A stretch of 64,000 bases of DNA from Stenotrophomonas maltophilia (GTDB lineage Bacteria; Pseudomonadota; Gammaproteobacteria; Xanthomonadales; Xanthomonadaceae), in assembly GCF_006970445.1 (NCBI RefSeq), contig NZ_CP033877.1:2674750-2738749 (forward strand), read 5' to 3'. The notes under the pieces are model-generated. The model was not told the DNA's origin. It saw only the letters and a program-made list of their open reading frames with translations, and did no database searches. This document shows positions 53,251 through 61,863 of this stretch, piece by piece. The stretch's first letter is position 1. Each line of letters starts with the position of its first letter. Position numbers and translations under genes: made by a program.

Positions 53251-54519
53251 TCAGGGGCTGGAGGCTGCCACCGGCAGTGATGCTCCGGCCGTCACGAACA
53301 GATCCGGCCCGGAATCCGGGAATCCACCACAGGCGCGATCGCCCGGTGCCACCGGATCGCAGGGCCACTGCGCACGCACCACCTTCTCGCGCAGCTCGAA
53401 GCGATCACCGGTCCAGACCACGAACGCGATGTGCTCGCGGTTCCAGTCACTGTAGGCGCGCGGACCGCCCTTCTGCGCCGACTCCGGGTACTGCACGAAC
53501 CAGCGCATGGCCGGACCGTACTGCAACTTGCTGTGGTCCAGGCTGATCCGGCCCTGGCGCGACAGCTGGCGCGCACGGTCGGCTTCCGTGACCGGGGGCA
53601 TGGCCGGCATGGCTTCGGCGGTCACATCCCTCGGCGCCGCATCCCCGCGGACCTGGTACACACGCTGGGCTACATAAGCCTCGCGGCAATCACCCGCTGG
53701 CACACGTACCGGCTCCGCGCCGTACTCCTCGCGGTTGGCGACCCGGTCGCTGCAGGTGAACGGCGCTGACACCAGATAGAACGTGCTGTCGGCGTCGCGC
53801 CCTTCCAGTGAGCGCACCCAGATGTCGCCCATCCGCACGATGAAGTCCGGGCGCTGGCCGTAGCCCGGCACGGCCTTGAACCAGGCCTTCTGCTGTACCT
53901 CTCGCTCGCGCCAGCTGCGCGGCAGGTGGATGTCCTGCTCGGGCAGCGCGACCAGCATCGCAGCCAGATGCGCCGGCATCGTGCCCTGGCAGGCGCCGAT
54001 CAGCAGGTCGCCCTGGGCCGCCAGGCGCCCGGCCAGATCCACCGGGCAGCGGGCACCAAGCGCACGCTCGGTCGCCTGCTCGGGCGGCAACGGCACGATG
54101 GCCAAGGCGGGATGTGCGGGCGCTACCGCCGGAGCGGCTGGCTCGACGGCAGCAGGCGGTGCAGCTACAGGGGCCGTCCCTGCAGCCGTCGCGGGCGGGG
54201 GCGTCGGGTTTGCAGCGGGCTCCGGTTGTGCGTCCACCACGGTTGTTGCAGGGGCTGGCGCGGCAGCGGGTACATCGGAAGCCGGTGCCGCGACAACGGC
54301 ATCGGTCGCCACGGGCGCTGCAACGGGCGCCGCCCCTGCAGGCGCGTCAACGGTCGCCTCGGCAGCGGGGGGCGTCTCCGCGACAGGTGCCGCTGCCTCC
54401 TGAGCCTGTGCCGACGCTGCGGCAAGTCCAAGTGACAGCAGCCAGAGCGGCGGCAGGCGGCGCACGGATGCATTGCAGCGGGCAGCGGCGTGCCGGGCAT
54501 TCGAGTGAACGATTCGCAT
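53251..54519 (-). CDS. Exported Pro/Ala-rich protein of unknown function in the T4SS locus
   Basis: 422 residues. Signal peptide with a long basic n-region (cleavage after AQAQ, about residue 40), then ~100 residues made almost only of Ala, Pro, Val and Thr (a flexible linker), then a ~270-residue globular part with six cysteines (ARCPVDLAGRL, GACQGTMPAHL, FTCSDRV, GDCREAY, PCDP, ACGG). AAGGA precedes ATG 54519. I do not recognise the globular domain. It lies between two T4SS effector genes, so an envelope role linked to secretion or immunity is possible but not shown. Confidence 0.75.
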   Translation of the reverse strand: MRIVHSNARHAAARCNASVRRLPPLWLLSLGLAAASAQAQEAAAPVAETPPAAEATVDAPAGAAPVAAPVATDAVVAAPASDVPAAAPAPATTVVDAQPEPAANPTPPPATAAGTAPVAAPPAAVEPAAPAVAPAHPALAIVPLPPEQATERALGARCPVDLAGRLAAQGDLLIGACQGTMPAHLAAMLVALPEQDIHLPRSWREREVQQKAWFKAVPGYGQRPDFIVRMGDIWVRSLEGRDADSTFYLVSAPFTCSDRVANREEYGAEPVRVPAGDCREAYVAQRVYQVRGDAAPRDVTAEAMPAMPPVTEADRARQLSRQGRISLDHSKLQYGPAMRWFVQYPESAQKGGPRAYSDWNREHIAFVVWTGDRFELREKVVRAQWPCDPVAPGDRACGGFPDSGPDLFVTAGASLPVAASSP

Positions 54520-54617
54520 GTGGTGTCCTTACAAGTGGGTTTCCATGTCGGCGCCACGGGGGCGCCACGCGTCGTACGTAGATCGCCAGCGGGCAGCCCG
54601 CCCGCCGGCGTCAGGTG

Positions 54618-55625
54618 CTACAGGGATCGCGAACGCTGCTCCTGCTCGCGGGCGAGCGCAGCCGCCGGGTCCTGCTGGGCGACGGTGGCAGCCAACTGCT
54701 GGCTGCTCTGCGCCAGCGGCTGCTGCGCCGCCTGTTCGCGATCGACCGATGCGCGCAACATGGCCGGATCGCCCAGCGCGCCCTGCACCGCAAAGAGCGT
54801 GCGGCCATCATTGCCGGCCAGCAGATGATCGATACGCGACATCCCGGCCTTCTGCGCGCTCAGCGCCAACGCGCCGGCAGCATTGTCCAGTTCCTGCCCA
54901 CTGCGCAATCCGCTCTGCGGTCCCATCTGCTGCAGGTGCTGGCGCGCCCCTTGGAACAGGCCGTGTCCTGGCTCACCCGGCTGCGACATGTCGCGCACAG
55001 TGGCCTGCTGGGCCGGCGCCCCGACTTCGCCCCGCTCCAGCCGCGCCATCACGTCTGGCGTCAACTTCTGCTGCCACACATCGAACCGCTGCTGGCGGGC
55101 CTCGATCCCGTTCAGGCCGCCGTTGATCGCACGCGTCGCTTCGCGCACATCCTCGCGCGCCGCCTCCGGTACCCGCGTCTGCCACTGCCAGACCGCAATA
55201 CGGCCTGCGTGCTCGGGCTGTGCGGCCAGTTCCGGCTGATTCACCAGGTCCAGATCCAGCGCCTTGCCGGCACGCTCGTAATTCTCCTTGCCGACCAGCG
55301 GCAGATAGCCACGGCCGTGATACTTCAGCGCATCACCGGGCGCATCGTTGCCCATGCGGCCGCCATACATCAGTTCGGCCAGATTCTCCGGCCGCCCTCG
55401 CAGCGCCTCCTGGCGGGCGCTCTCAAGCGCACCATTGCCATTGCGCCACGCCGCTTCCACCGGGATCTGCGAGATACCCCGGGTGAAGTTGAAACTTTCA
55501 TTGAGCCGGCTCAGGCCACGGGACTCGTGCCCGGCCTGCGCCATGAAGTTGGCCAGTTCCCGGGACGAGGTCATGCCGGCCTCCGTGGCCTGCCGCAACA
55601 GCTGCGACTCTCTATCCTGCGACAC
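54618..55625 (-). CDS. X-T4SS effector: GH19 peptidoglycan hydrolase with XVIPCD-like C-terminus
   Basis: 335 residues from GTG 55625 (CAGGAG 7 bases upstream). N-terminal GH19 lysozyme/chitinase-like domain: FMAQAGHESRGLSRLNESFNF supplies the catalytic Glu region, and DALKYHGRGYLPLVGKENY is the typical second block. No signal peptide. From about residue 235 an XVIPCD-like domain follows (SAQKAGMSRIDHLL, RTLFAVQGALGDPAMLRASVD) with a Gln-rich end. It corresponds to Xanthomonas citri XAC2609, which lies in the same place beside virB6. Expected to cleave the cell wall of target bacteria after VirB/D4 delivery. Confidence 0.87.
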   Translation of the reverse strand: MSQDRESQLLRQATEAGMTSSRELANFMAQAGHESRGLSRLNESFNFTRGISQIPVEAAWRNGNGALESARQEALRGRPENLAELMYGGRMGNDAPGDALKYHGRGYLPLVGKENYERAGKALDLDLVNQPELAAQPEHAGRIAVWQWQTRVPEAAREDVREATRAINGGLNGIEARQQRFDVWQQKLTPDVMARLERGEVGAPAQQATVRDMSQPGEPGHGLFQGARQHLQQMGPQSGLRSGQELDNAAGALALSAQKAGMSRIDHLLAGNDGRTLFAVQGALGDPAMLRASVDREQAAQQPLAQSSQQLAATVAQQDPAAALAREQEQRSRSL

Positions 55626-55682
55626 GGTGCAACTCCTGAATCTTCATCAGCGCGGATTCCCTTCCGCCGGTTGGAGCTTTGC

Positions 55683-56273
55683 TCATGGAAGCGACACCTC
55701 GGCGACACTGGACGGGTCGAAGTCCTCGAACCGCACCCTGCCCAGCTCCGCCACCGAGTAATCACGGACATTGGTCGCTTCGGTCTCGATATCCACGACC
55801 TTGCATCTCACCCCGTCCACCCAGCAGGCCTTGTCCGCGGGCGCATAGCGGAACCGGTAGGTGCTGCTCCAGCGCTCGCGGCTACCGCCGTTGGTGATCA
55901 CGCTGAAGGTGCCTTCCTCGACCATTGCATACGCAAAAGGATCGCCGGCCAGGCCACCTCGGGTGGAACACGGCACCAGCTTGTCGTTGCGCGCAGCCAG
56001 CTGCCAGCGCCCGCGCCCGTCACCGCGCAGCAACAGCAGCACCCGGTTGGGTCCGTGCTGGCCAGGCACCAGCCCTTCCGGCGTCGGCTGATCGATGACC
56101 AGCAGCTGATACTCGATGCCATCGCCGTTGAGCTCGCCCCTGACGGCTTCCAGCAGGTTCGCACCGGACGGAACAAATGCCAGGGCATCGTCCATGTGTG
56201 CGCCAGCCCTGTCTTCCATCCCCTCCCACTCCTTCAATATCGTCTCGCCGATGCTCGCGTCGTAGGCAGGCAT
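55683..56273 (-). CDS. XAC2610-like inhibitor candidate, apparently lacking its signal peptide
   Basis: 196 residues from ATG 56273. Contains a calcium-loop-like stretch (LNGDGIEYQLLVID) and beta-rich sequence, and stands directly upstream of the GH19 effector gene (57 bases), as XAC2610 does with XAC2609 in X. citri. XAC2610-type immunity proteins are periplasmic, yet this frame has no signal peptide. Upstream, remains of one can be read: ATG 56391 with AGGAG gives MRTLSP, then after a six-C run the other frame reads VTLATVAATVLPELSSASAG, then TGA (56300-56298). So the gene is either 5'-damaged or a recent pseudogene. Confidence 0.6.
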   Translation of the reverse strand: MPAYDASIGETILKEWEGMEDRAGAHMDDALAFVPSGANLLEAVRGELNGDGIEYQLLVIDQPTPEGLVPGQHGPNRVLLLLRGDGRGRWQLAARNDKLVPCSTRGGLAGDPFAYAMVEEGTFSVITNGGSRERWSSTYRFRYAPADKACWVDGVRCKVVDIETEATNVRDYSVAELGRVRFEDFDPSSVAEVSLP

Positions 56274-56579
56274 AGTGGCGTTGCCCAGTCGCGCCAGTCA
56301 CCCTGCAGATGCGGATGATAGCTCCGGGAGCACCGTGGCAGCGACGGTGGCAAGCGTCACCCATTGAGCGGGGGGACAGGGTCCTCATGGACGGGAAAGC
56401 TCCTGCAATCGGTAGCGCCGAAGCGTCATTTTTCTGACGCCAAGAGAGCTTAGCGCGAGGAGGTCGCTTGCGTCGAAGATCGAAAGCTTGAAATGGCGCT
56501 ACCAGTCACAAAATTCGGGGCTGCATCCACGAAGCAAGACGGTCGAAGGCGGCGCAACGCCCCCAAATCGCCCGTAGCC

Positions 56580-56903
56580 TCACGTGCAGTTGTTGAGTAG
56601 CAGAGAACAGGCTTTCGCATCGGCATCGATACATTCCCCCACTGCCTTTTCCTCCGCCTCGGGCAGTGTCCCGGCCACTGCAGAATAGGTCTGCTCAACG
56701 TCACTGCCACTACTGCGGGCACGGACCACTGCGGCGCACTGGCCAAGCGTGACAGCAGCCACCACTTTGCAGTCACCTGCTCCGCACTGACTGACCGCGG
56801 TGTCACGTGCATCACGCTCGTTCAACCCCAAATGGATCGCGGAGCCCTTCGGCACACTGCCAGCGGCGATCGCGCTCCAAGAGTGGGCGATATTGGCCAC
56901 CAT
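56580..56903 (-). CDS. DUF4189-like protein without signal peptide (probable 5'-truncated copy)
   Basis: 107 residues from ATG 56903 (an open frame continues to 57041 without protein-like features). HSWSAIAAGSVPKG aligns with TWGAIAESK of the neighbouring DUF4189 proteins, and spaced cysteines (QCGAGDC, QCAAVV, GEC, KAC, NNC) fit the family. The signal peptide and the Gly-rich N-terminal region of the other copies are missing. It differs much more in sequence from them than they do from each other, so it is an older relic or a diverged member. Confidence 0.55.
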   Translation of the reverse strand: MVANIAHSWSAIAAGSVPKGSAIHLGLNERDARDTAVSQCGAGDCKVVAAVTLGQCAAVVRARSSGSDVEQTYSAVAGTLPEAEEKAVGECIDADAKACSLLLNNCT

Positions 56904-57121
56904 GCGACTGTTCTTTTCTTTGCGGTGCGGCGTCTGGCTGAGGCCACTCGTGCAATCAGGCGCGCAGCCTGTCTGGCGACTGCCGATGCAGGACCGCTGC
57001 CATGCTCGGGAGATTCGTGCTCGGCTGACCGCTTGGGGCACTCAGGCAACGCATTGACTCGACCGGCGCGCGCGTCTCCTGGTATGCCATTGCTCTGATA
57101 TTCCTTGCCGCACGCCCTTGG

Positions 57122-57661
57122 TCAAAATTCATCAAACAATGGCTTGGTACAGTTCGAATAGAACACTTCACATCGTCCTGCGCGATCATTGCGGCACATT
57201 GCTTCCGACGCGACATGCGCCAACTCGGGGGTAGCCCCTGTCCCAAGTCCCGCACGCCCGGCACCGGATCGCCCACTTGGAATGACCCAGGAAATACACT
57301 GATTGAAATAGCTCATGCTGACTGTGCAGTCTCGGGCACCTGAAGCCCCACACTTTGAAACTGCTTCGCGCTCGGCCTCATTCTTGGATCGCAATCCTGT
57401 TGAAACCCCGGCATCCTGAGTGCTCTTCGACTCCGCAATTGCCCCCCAGGTCTTGGTCCATTTGCCAGTCGGAGTTGCGAGACGGATCTCAGAGGGGGCA
57501 GCGCTTCCAGCGGCACCTCCCGGAATCGGCGCACATCCGTGCGCGCCCTGACCTCCAATCGGGTAATACCCTGGCGGACAATTGCCTTCAGCGAACGCAA
57601 CTTCGGTCAACAAGAAGAGAAGAAAGAAGAAAAGAATAACCCACCGCTTTGCTCCATTCAT
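57122..57661 (-). CDS. Exported DUF4189 protein, copy 1
   Basis: 179 residues. Signal peptide (WVILFFFLLFLLTEVAFA), then NCPPGYYPIGGQGAHGCAPIPGG, a short linker and the DUF4189 domain (KTWGAIAESKSTQDAGVS, AVSKCGASGARDCTVSMSYFNQCISWV, ending SNCTKPLFDEF). Ten cysteines suggest disulfides. The region upstream (TAAAACTGTTCTCACTCCCTTCTCA on the plus strand, next to a virB6-like tail) is nearly identical to that of copy 3. The role is unknown; exported DUF4189 proteins recur beside X-T4SS genes. GC content is visibly below the window average. Confidence 0.8.
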   Translation of the reverse strand: MNGAKRWVILFFFLLFLLTEVAFAEGNCPPGYYPIGGQGAHGCAPIPGGAAGSAAPSEIRLATPTGKWTKTWGAIAESKSTQDAGVSTGLRSKNEAEREAVSKCGASGARDCTVSMSYFNQCISWVIPSGRSGAGRAGLGTGATPELAHVASEAMCRNDRAGRCEVFYSNCTKPLFDEF

Positions 57662-58167
57662 AAAACTGTTCTCACTCCCTTCTCACTGGACCAGCCAGAC
57701 GGTACCGCGATTGACATTTCCTCCATCTCATAGATCGGCTTAGAACAAACGGAGCAGGCCACTTTACATTGCGCTCCATCAGAGCGCATAGCGAGCCCTG
57801 GAACACATATTAAAACCCCTTAGCCCGCCATAGCGATTCTTCGCCCGCCAAATGGGAAATTACTACTTACAATCGCGCCTGCCGCAGAGATTCGACACCC
57901 ATGATGTGAGCACTAAAAGCACCCACCGCACGAATTTGGCTCCGAATCAGAGGACCTGAATGCCCCCAATTGAACCCAAAGACGCTGGCAACTCCAGTCG
58001 CCCGATGACGCACACACGGCGCTGCCGCTTGAGTCCTAACGCGGTACAGCACCCCACGTGGCGCCCCTCGCGTCCTATCGCTCGTAGAAGGCGAATCGCT
58101 AATAGCGCCCACCAGCGGCTATTCGGCGTTGCAATCTCCAAGGCTATCAATTAACTATTGAAGAGAA
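57662..58167. other. AT-richer gap in the DUF4189 array
   Basis: About 500 bases of lower GC with no convincing gene. Its first ~60 bases match the region upstream of copy 3, including a decayed virB6 3' tail (GACGGTACCGCGATT against GACGGCACCGGAATT). The rest matches nothing in the window that I can see. Confidence 0.5.
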
Positions 58168-58708
58168 CTAGAACTCCTCAAAAATCGGTTTCGTGCAGTT
58201 GGCATAGAACTCCACACATTTTCCTGGCTGATCATTCTTGCACATTAACTGGGCCGCAAATAGCGCTCGCTCCGGCGTGGGCCCACCGCCCACGCCCGAC
58301 TGCCCGCCCCCAGAACGCCCACTTGGAACGACCCAAGAAGCGCACTGATTGAAGTAGGCCAAATCGACCTTGCAGTCACGCGCGCCTCCCGATGCACACT
58401 TGGAAAGAGCCTCTTGCTCTGCCAGCTCCTTGACTCTCTTTCCCGTCGACACTCCTGCATCTTGACTGTTCTTGGAAGACGCTATCGCCCCCCCAGGTTC
58501 GCACCCACTTGCCAGTAGGACTGGCAAGCTGAATCTCCGCTGTGGTACCACCTCCACTGGCGGCCCCGGGTATCGGCGCACACCCACGTGCCCCTTGCCC
58601 CCCAATCGGGTAGTAACCAGGAGGGCAATTACCTTCGGCAAAGGATTGATACGCTACGCCCAAGATCAAAGAACTGGCGAGAATCGCTTGCGATACAAGA
58701 ATTTTCAT
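58168..58708 (-). pseudogene. Exported DUF4189 protein, copy 2, frameshifted at a G7 run
   Basis: The N-terminal part (MKILVSQAILASSLILGVAY, then NCPPGYYPIGGQGARGCAPIPG) reads from 58708, and the C-terminal part (AIASSKNSQDAGVSTGKRVK to NCTKPIFEEF) reads in the next frame to 58168. The break is at the codons for TWGAI: seven G residues (plus strand C7 at 58490-58496) where copies 1 and 3 have six. Removing one G restores a ~180-residue protein. This is either a real frameshift, a slippage-prone switch, or a sequencing error in a homopolymer. Confidence 0.82.
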
Positions 58709-58747
58709 CGCCCGCCACCTCGATCTTTATCATGCATATCGAACTCG

Positions 58748-59190
58748 CTATGCAGCGCAGCCATTCGCATTTCCTCTAAGCCCAGACGATGGTGGCGGAG
58801 AGTCAAAGGCACCCTGCAATCTCGGAGTGACTGCAGAGCCTACACCCATCGGTTGAGATTCGTGAGTCGCCGGTGCGTTCGGCTTGTATTGCCCGCAGCC
58901 CGTCGAACCCGGCGGCTGACCATTCGGGCCCGGCGATGCTGGCACTGTACTACCGCCTATCTGCGGATATGCCATGAAGCTGCCCAATGTTCCCTAGAAG
59001 AACATCGCCGCCGATGGGGCACAGTCAGATCAGCGTGATCAGGATCAAGCCCATGCCGCCTTGCTGCAGTGCCATGCCCGACATACCTTCGCAGAAATTC
59101 TCACCCATCAGCGTACCCGTCAACGTGCTCCCCCAAAAGGCGAACGCAACCTTGGACACCATCCTCATCGCGATGCCGGTCACATCAATG
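58748..59190 (-). pseudogene. Partial duplicate of the virB6 3' end
   Basis: The sequence parallels 59840-60245 of the intact virB6: it encodes MGSFMAYPQIGGSTVPASPG and SSGLRGNANG at the end, and upstream FW-x-STLTGTLMGENF-like and LTLI-like pieces now interrupted by small deletions and stops near 58990-59020. Only about the last third of virB6 is present. It stands just upstream of DUF4189 copy 2 in the same order as virB6 and copy 3, so it marks a tandem segmental duplication. Confidence 0.82.
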
Positions 59191-59225
59191 AACCGAAATA
59201 TCAGGGCTCGACATAAGCCTGCAAC

Positions 59226-59774
59226 TTAGAATTCATCAAATATCGGCTTACTGCAGTCCGAATAGATCTCTTCGCAATATCCCGGCTGATCATTTTTGCA
59301 CATGGCTTGCGCGTTGAATTTGGCCCTTTCGGGCGTGGGACCAGCTCCAATCCCAGCACGGCCCGCGCCAGAACGCCCCCTTGGAATGACCCAAGAGACA
59401 CACTGATTTTGATACGTGAAGCTAACCGAACAATCAGCAGCACCAGCTGATCTGCATTTTGAGATTGCCTCACGAGAAGCCTCCCCCTTGGATCGCTTAC
59501 CGACAGAGGTGCCCGCGTCCTGAGTTGCTTTCGATTCAGCAATCGCCCCCCATGTCTTGGTCCATCGCCCAGTAGGAGAGTTTGCGGGCAATTCGGAAAT
59601 CCCGCCACTCGATGTGCTACTCGGTGCGCCACTTGGAATGGGAGCACAACCTCGGGCGCCCTGACCTCCAATTGGGTAGTACCCTGGCGGACAATTGCCT
59701 TCAGCGAACGCAACTTCGGTCAATGAGACGAGAAGAAAGAAGAGAAGAATCACCCATTGCTTTGCTCCATTCAT
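59226..59774 (-). CDS. Exported DUF4189 protein, copy 3
   Basis: 182 residues, intact. Signal peptide (WVILLFFLLVSLTEVAFA), NCPPGYYPIGGQGARGCAPIP, a Ser/Gly linker, and the DUF4189 domain (KTWGAIAESKATQDAGTS, ISKCRSAGAADCSVSFTYQNQCVSWV, SDCSKPIFDEF). Lies 33 bases downstream of virB6, so it is co-transcribed with the secretion machinery. Function is unknown: a periplasmic accessory factor of the T4SS or an immunity-like protein are the main options. Confidence 0.83.
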   Translation of the reverse strand: MNGAKQWVILLFFLLVSLTEVAFAEGNCPPGYYPIGGQGARGCAPIPSGAPSSTSSGGISELPANSPTGRWTKTWGAIAESKATQDAGTSVGKRSKGEASREAISKCRSAGAADCSVSFTYQNQCVSWVIPRGRSGAGRAGIGAGPTPERAKFNAQAMCKNDQPGYCEEIYSDCSKPIFDEF

Positions 59775-59807
59775 AAAACTGTTCTCACTCCCTTCTCATT
59801 GGACCAG

Positions 59808-60968
59808 CTAGACGGCACCGGAATTCGCATTCCCCCTAAGACCAGAGGCTGACGGCACCGAATCGCCTGCGCCATGCAATCGTGGACTGACCACCTGCCC
59901 CACACCACCAGCATCAGCTTGCGTCACAGAAGGCGAACTCGGTTTATAGCTCTGCCCGCCCGTCGAACCCGGCGGCTGACCATTCGGGCCCGGCGATGCC
60001 GGCACCGCACTACCGCCTATCTGCGAATATGCCATGAAGCTGCCCAATGTTCCCTGGAAGAACATCGCCGCCATTGGGGGCGCAGTCAGGATCAGAGTGG
60101 TCAGGATCAGGCCCATGCCGCCTTGCTGCAGCGCCATGCTCGACATACCTTCGCTGAAATTCTCACCCATCAGCGTACCCGTCAACGTGCTTCCCCAAAA
60201 GGCGAACGCAACCTTGGACACCATTTTCATCGCAATGCCGGTCATGGCTGCCAGAACCGCCATGGAGAACATCGTGCCTATGCCGTAGAGCAGCCACTTC
60301 TGGAACAGCTGCTTGGTCTGGTCAAACAGCAAGCACAGGATGAACAGTGGCCCCAGGCCGATGAACAAGGCCAGCGCGACCTCGTACAGCAGAAGCATTG
60401 AGCCAGCCGTGACTGCCGGACCACCCGTGCCCATGCCAATGAACCACATGGCACGGGTCTTCGCGTTGTCCAGCGTCACGTCACTCATCACGTCCAGCGC
60501 GTCAACGCTGGATAGCGCCAGCTGCATGTACCCCAGGTTCTCATCGATCAGATCCTCCGGTGAGTCCTTCTTCCCGGTCACGACGTAAGTGATCTCGTTC
60601 TTCACGTCATTGATGAGAAAGCCATGCATCTCGCGACCGAACATACCCATGGTCGTGGCAACCGACACGATCAGCGCAGCCTTGGCCATGTTGGTCACGA
60701 GCACCATCATCGAATCGCGGCTGCGACCGGTGGCGATCCGGAAACCCTGAATCAGCACCCAGAGCGTCATGAGAGTCAGTGCAATGCCACCGACCCACGC
60801 CATCATGCGTCCAAGCAGCTTGACGCCGTACTCCGCGATTTCCTTATGCAGGTAATCGAGGATAAGCCGGAAGAACACAAAGTCCCCAATTGAGGATGAC
60901 GCGTGCAGATTCTGCAGCATGTGCAGGGGGCCTTGCCCCAAGATGCCATCCATCAGCCCAAGATCCAT
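59808..60968 (-). CDS. virB6: Type IV secretion inner-membrane protein VirB6
   Basis: 386 residues, TrbL/VirB6 family. Several membrane helices (LLGRMMAWVGGIALTLMTLWVLIQ, ALFIGLGPLFILCLLFDQTKQLFQKWLLYGIGT with the conserved Trp) and a long Gly/Pro/Ser-rich C-terminal tail (SPGPNGQPPGSTGG), as in X-type VirB6. Part of the inner-membrane channel of the VirB/D4 machine. AGGTG precedes ATG. Its 3' third is duplicated at 58748-59190. Confidence 0.92.
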   Translation of the reverse strand: MDLGLMDGILGQGPLHMLQNLHASSSIGDFVFFRLILDYLHKEIAEYGVKLLGRMMAWVGGIALTLMTLWVLIQGFRIATGRSRDSMMVLVTNMAKAALIVSVATTMGMFGREMHGFLINDVKNEITYVVTGKKDSPEDLIDENLGYMQLALSSVDALDVMSDVTLDNAKTRAMWFIGMGTGGPAVTAGSMLLLYEVALALFIGLGPLFILCLLFDQTKQLFQKWLLYGIGTMFSMAVLAAMTGIAMKMVSKVAFAFWGSTLTGTLMGENFSEGMSSMALQQGGMGLILTTLILTAPPMAAMFFQGTLGSFMAYSQIGGSAVPASPGPNGQPPGSTGGQSYKPSSPSVTQADAGGVGQVVSPRLHGAGDSVPSASGLRGNANSGAV

Positions 60969-61014
60969 AACTTCACCTAGAATTTGATTGCAGCTCGACC
61001 GGAGCAGCGTCTAA

Positions 61015-61863
61015 TCAGTTGGAGAGCGCTGCCTTCAGTGCCGCGGCCTTCACTACGGTACCGAGAGGTGACTGGCCGGTACCCTTCAATGCGCGCTGCG
61101 CAAGAATCTGCTGCATCTTGGTCAGCGCCTGAATCTGCTTGTCATACCCTTCAGTCTTCTTTTCCCAGGTCGCAAAATCTGCCTGCATATAGGCATCAGA
61201 AACGACTGCATTCGCGGAGGCCTCTGCCATCGCACCCTCGCCGCTCCACAGATCACGGATATCCTTGATCCTGTCCAGCACCCTGCGCATGTCGGGCATC
61301 GTCTTCTGCACAACTTCCACGGTCTCGTTGTACTTCTGATTCTCCATGACCTGGATTGCAGCGCAGATGTTGCGCTGCTGGGCTACGATGTCCCCACCCG
61401 GGCTCAAGTCCAACGCAGTGAGGATACCGCTCAGACTCATGATATTGCCGGCGCCACAGCGCTCGGCGACATTCCACTCAAGCGGAACCGGCTTCAGCGT
61501 CACCCCAGTTGGCATGAGTGGGCTCGCAATGATCTGATTGAACTTTGCCAGCTTCTGCGCCCAGTTCTGCGTCGTCTCGATGAATCGCTGAGCCTGGGTG
61601 CCGTACTCGGCAAGCGCCTCGGCCTGCGACGCAAGCGTATTGACTTCGGTCATCGTGCCGTTGAAGAGATTCATACCGATCTCGACAACTGGAAGTGTGT
61701 AGGCCTGAACCGGAACAGCCATCATTCCGGCCAGTGACAGCGCCAGCATCGTGTTCCTGACGCGGTTGGTGGCACCCGATGATTTTTTGATACGAATGGC
61801 GGCCATGTTCTTCTCCATGGAATTCAAGGAATTCACGCTTTTCACACCGTCGGCAGCACTCAT
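61015..61863 (-). CDS. virB5: Type IV secretion pilus-tip protein VirB5
   Basis: 282 residues. The ATG at 61863 overlaps the virB4 stop (ATGA) and has GAGG upstream; an internal ATG 61806 with GGAG gives a more normal signal peptide (KKSSGATNRVRNTMLALSLAGMMAVPVQA, cleaved before YTL). The mature part is a long helical bundle (IQALTKMQQILAQRAL), the TrbJ/VirB5 type, placed at the T-pilus tip or periplasmic channel. It sits between virB4 and virB6 in the usual order. Confidence 0.86.
   Translation of the reverse strand: MSAADGVKSVNSLNSMEKNMAAIRIKKSSGATNRVRNTMLALSLAGMMAVPVQAYTLPVVEIGMNLFNGTMTEVNTLASQAEALAEYGTQAQRFIETTQNWAQKLAKFNQIIASPLMPTGVTLKPVPLEWNVAERCGAGNIMSLSGILTALDLSPGGDIVAQQRNICAAIQVMENQKYNETVEVVQKTMPDMRRVLDRIKDIRDLWSGEGAMAEASANAVVSDAYMQADFATWEKKTEGYDKQIQALTKMQQILAQRALKGTGQSPLGTVVKAAALKAALSN

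Noticed and set aside
53926..54435. Glycine-rich plus-strand frame
   Set aside because: Complement of the Ala/Pro linker of the minus-strand exported protein.
57867..58112. 81-codon minus-strand frame in the DUF4189 array gap
   Set aside because: No ribosome site, no family features, and composition unlike neighbouring proteins.
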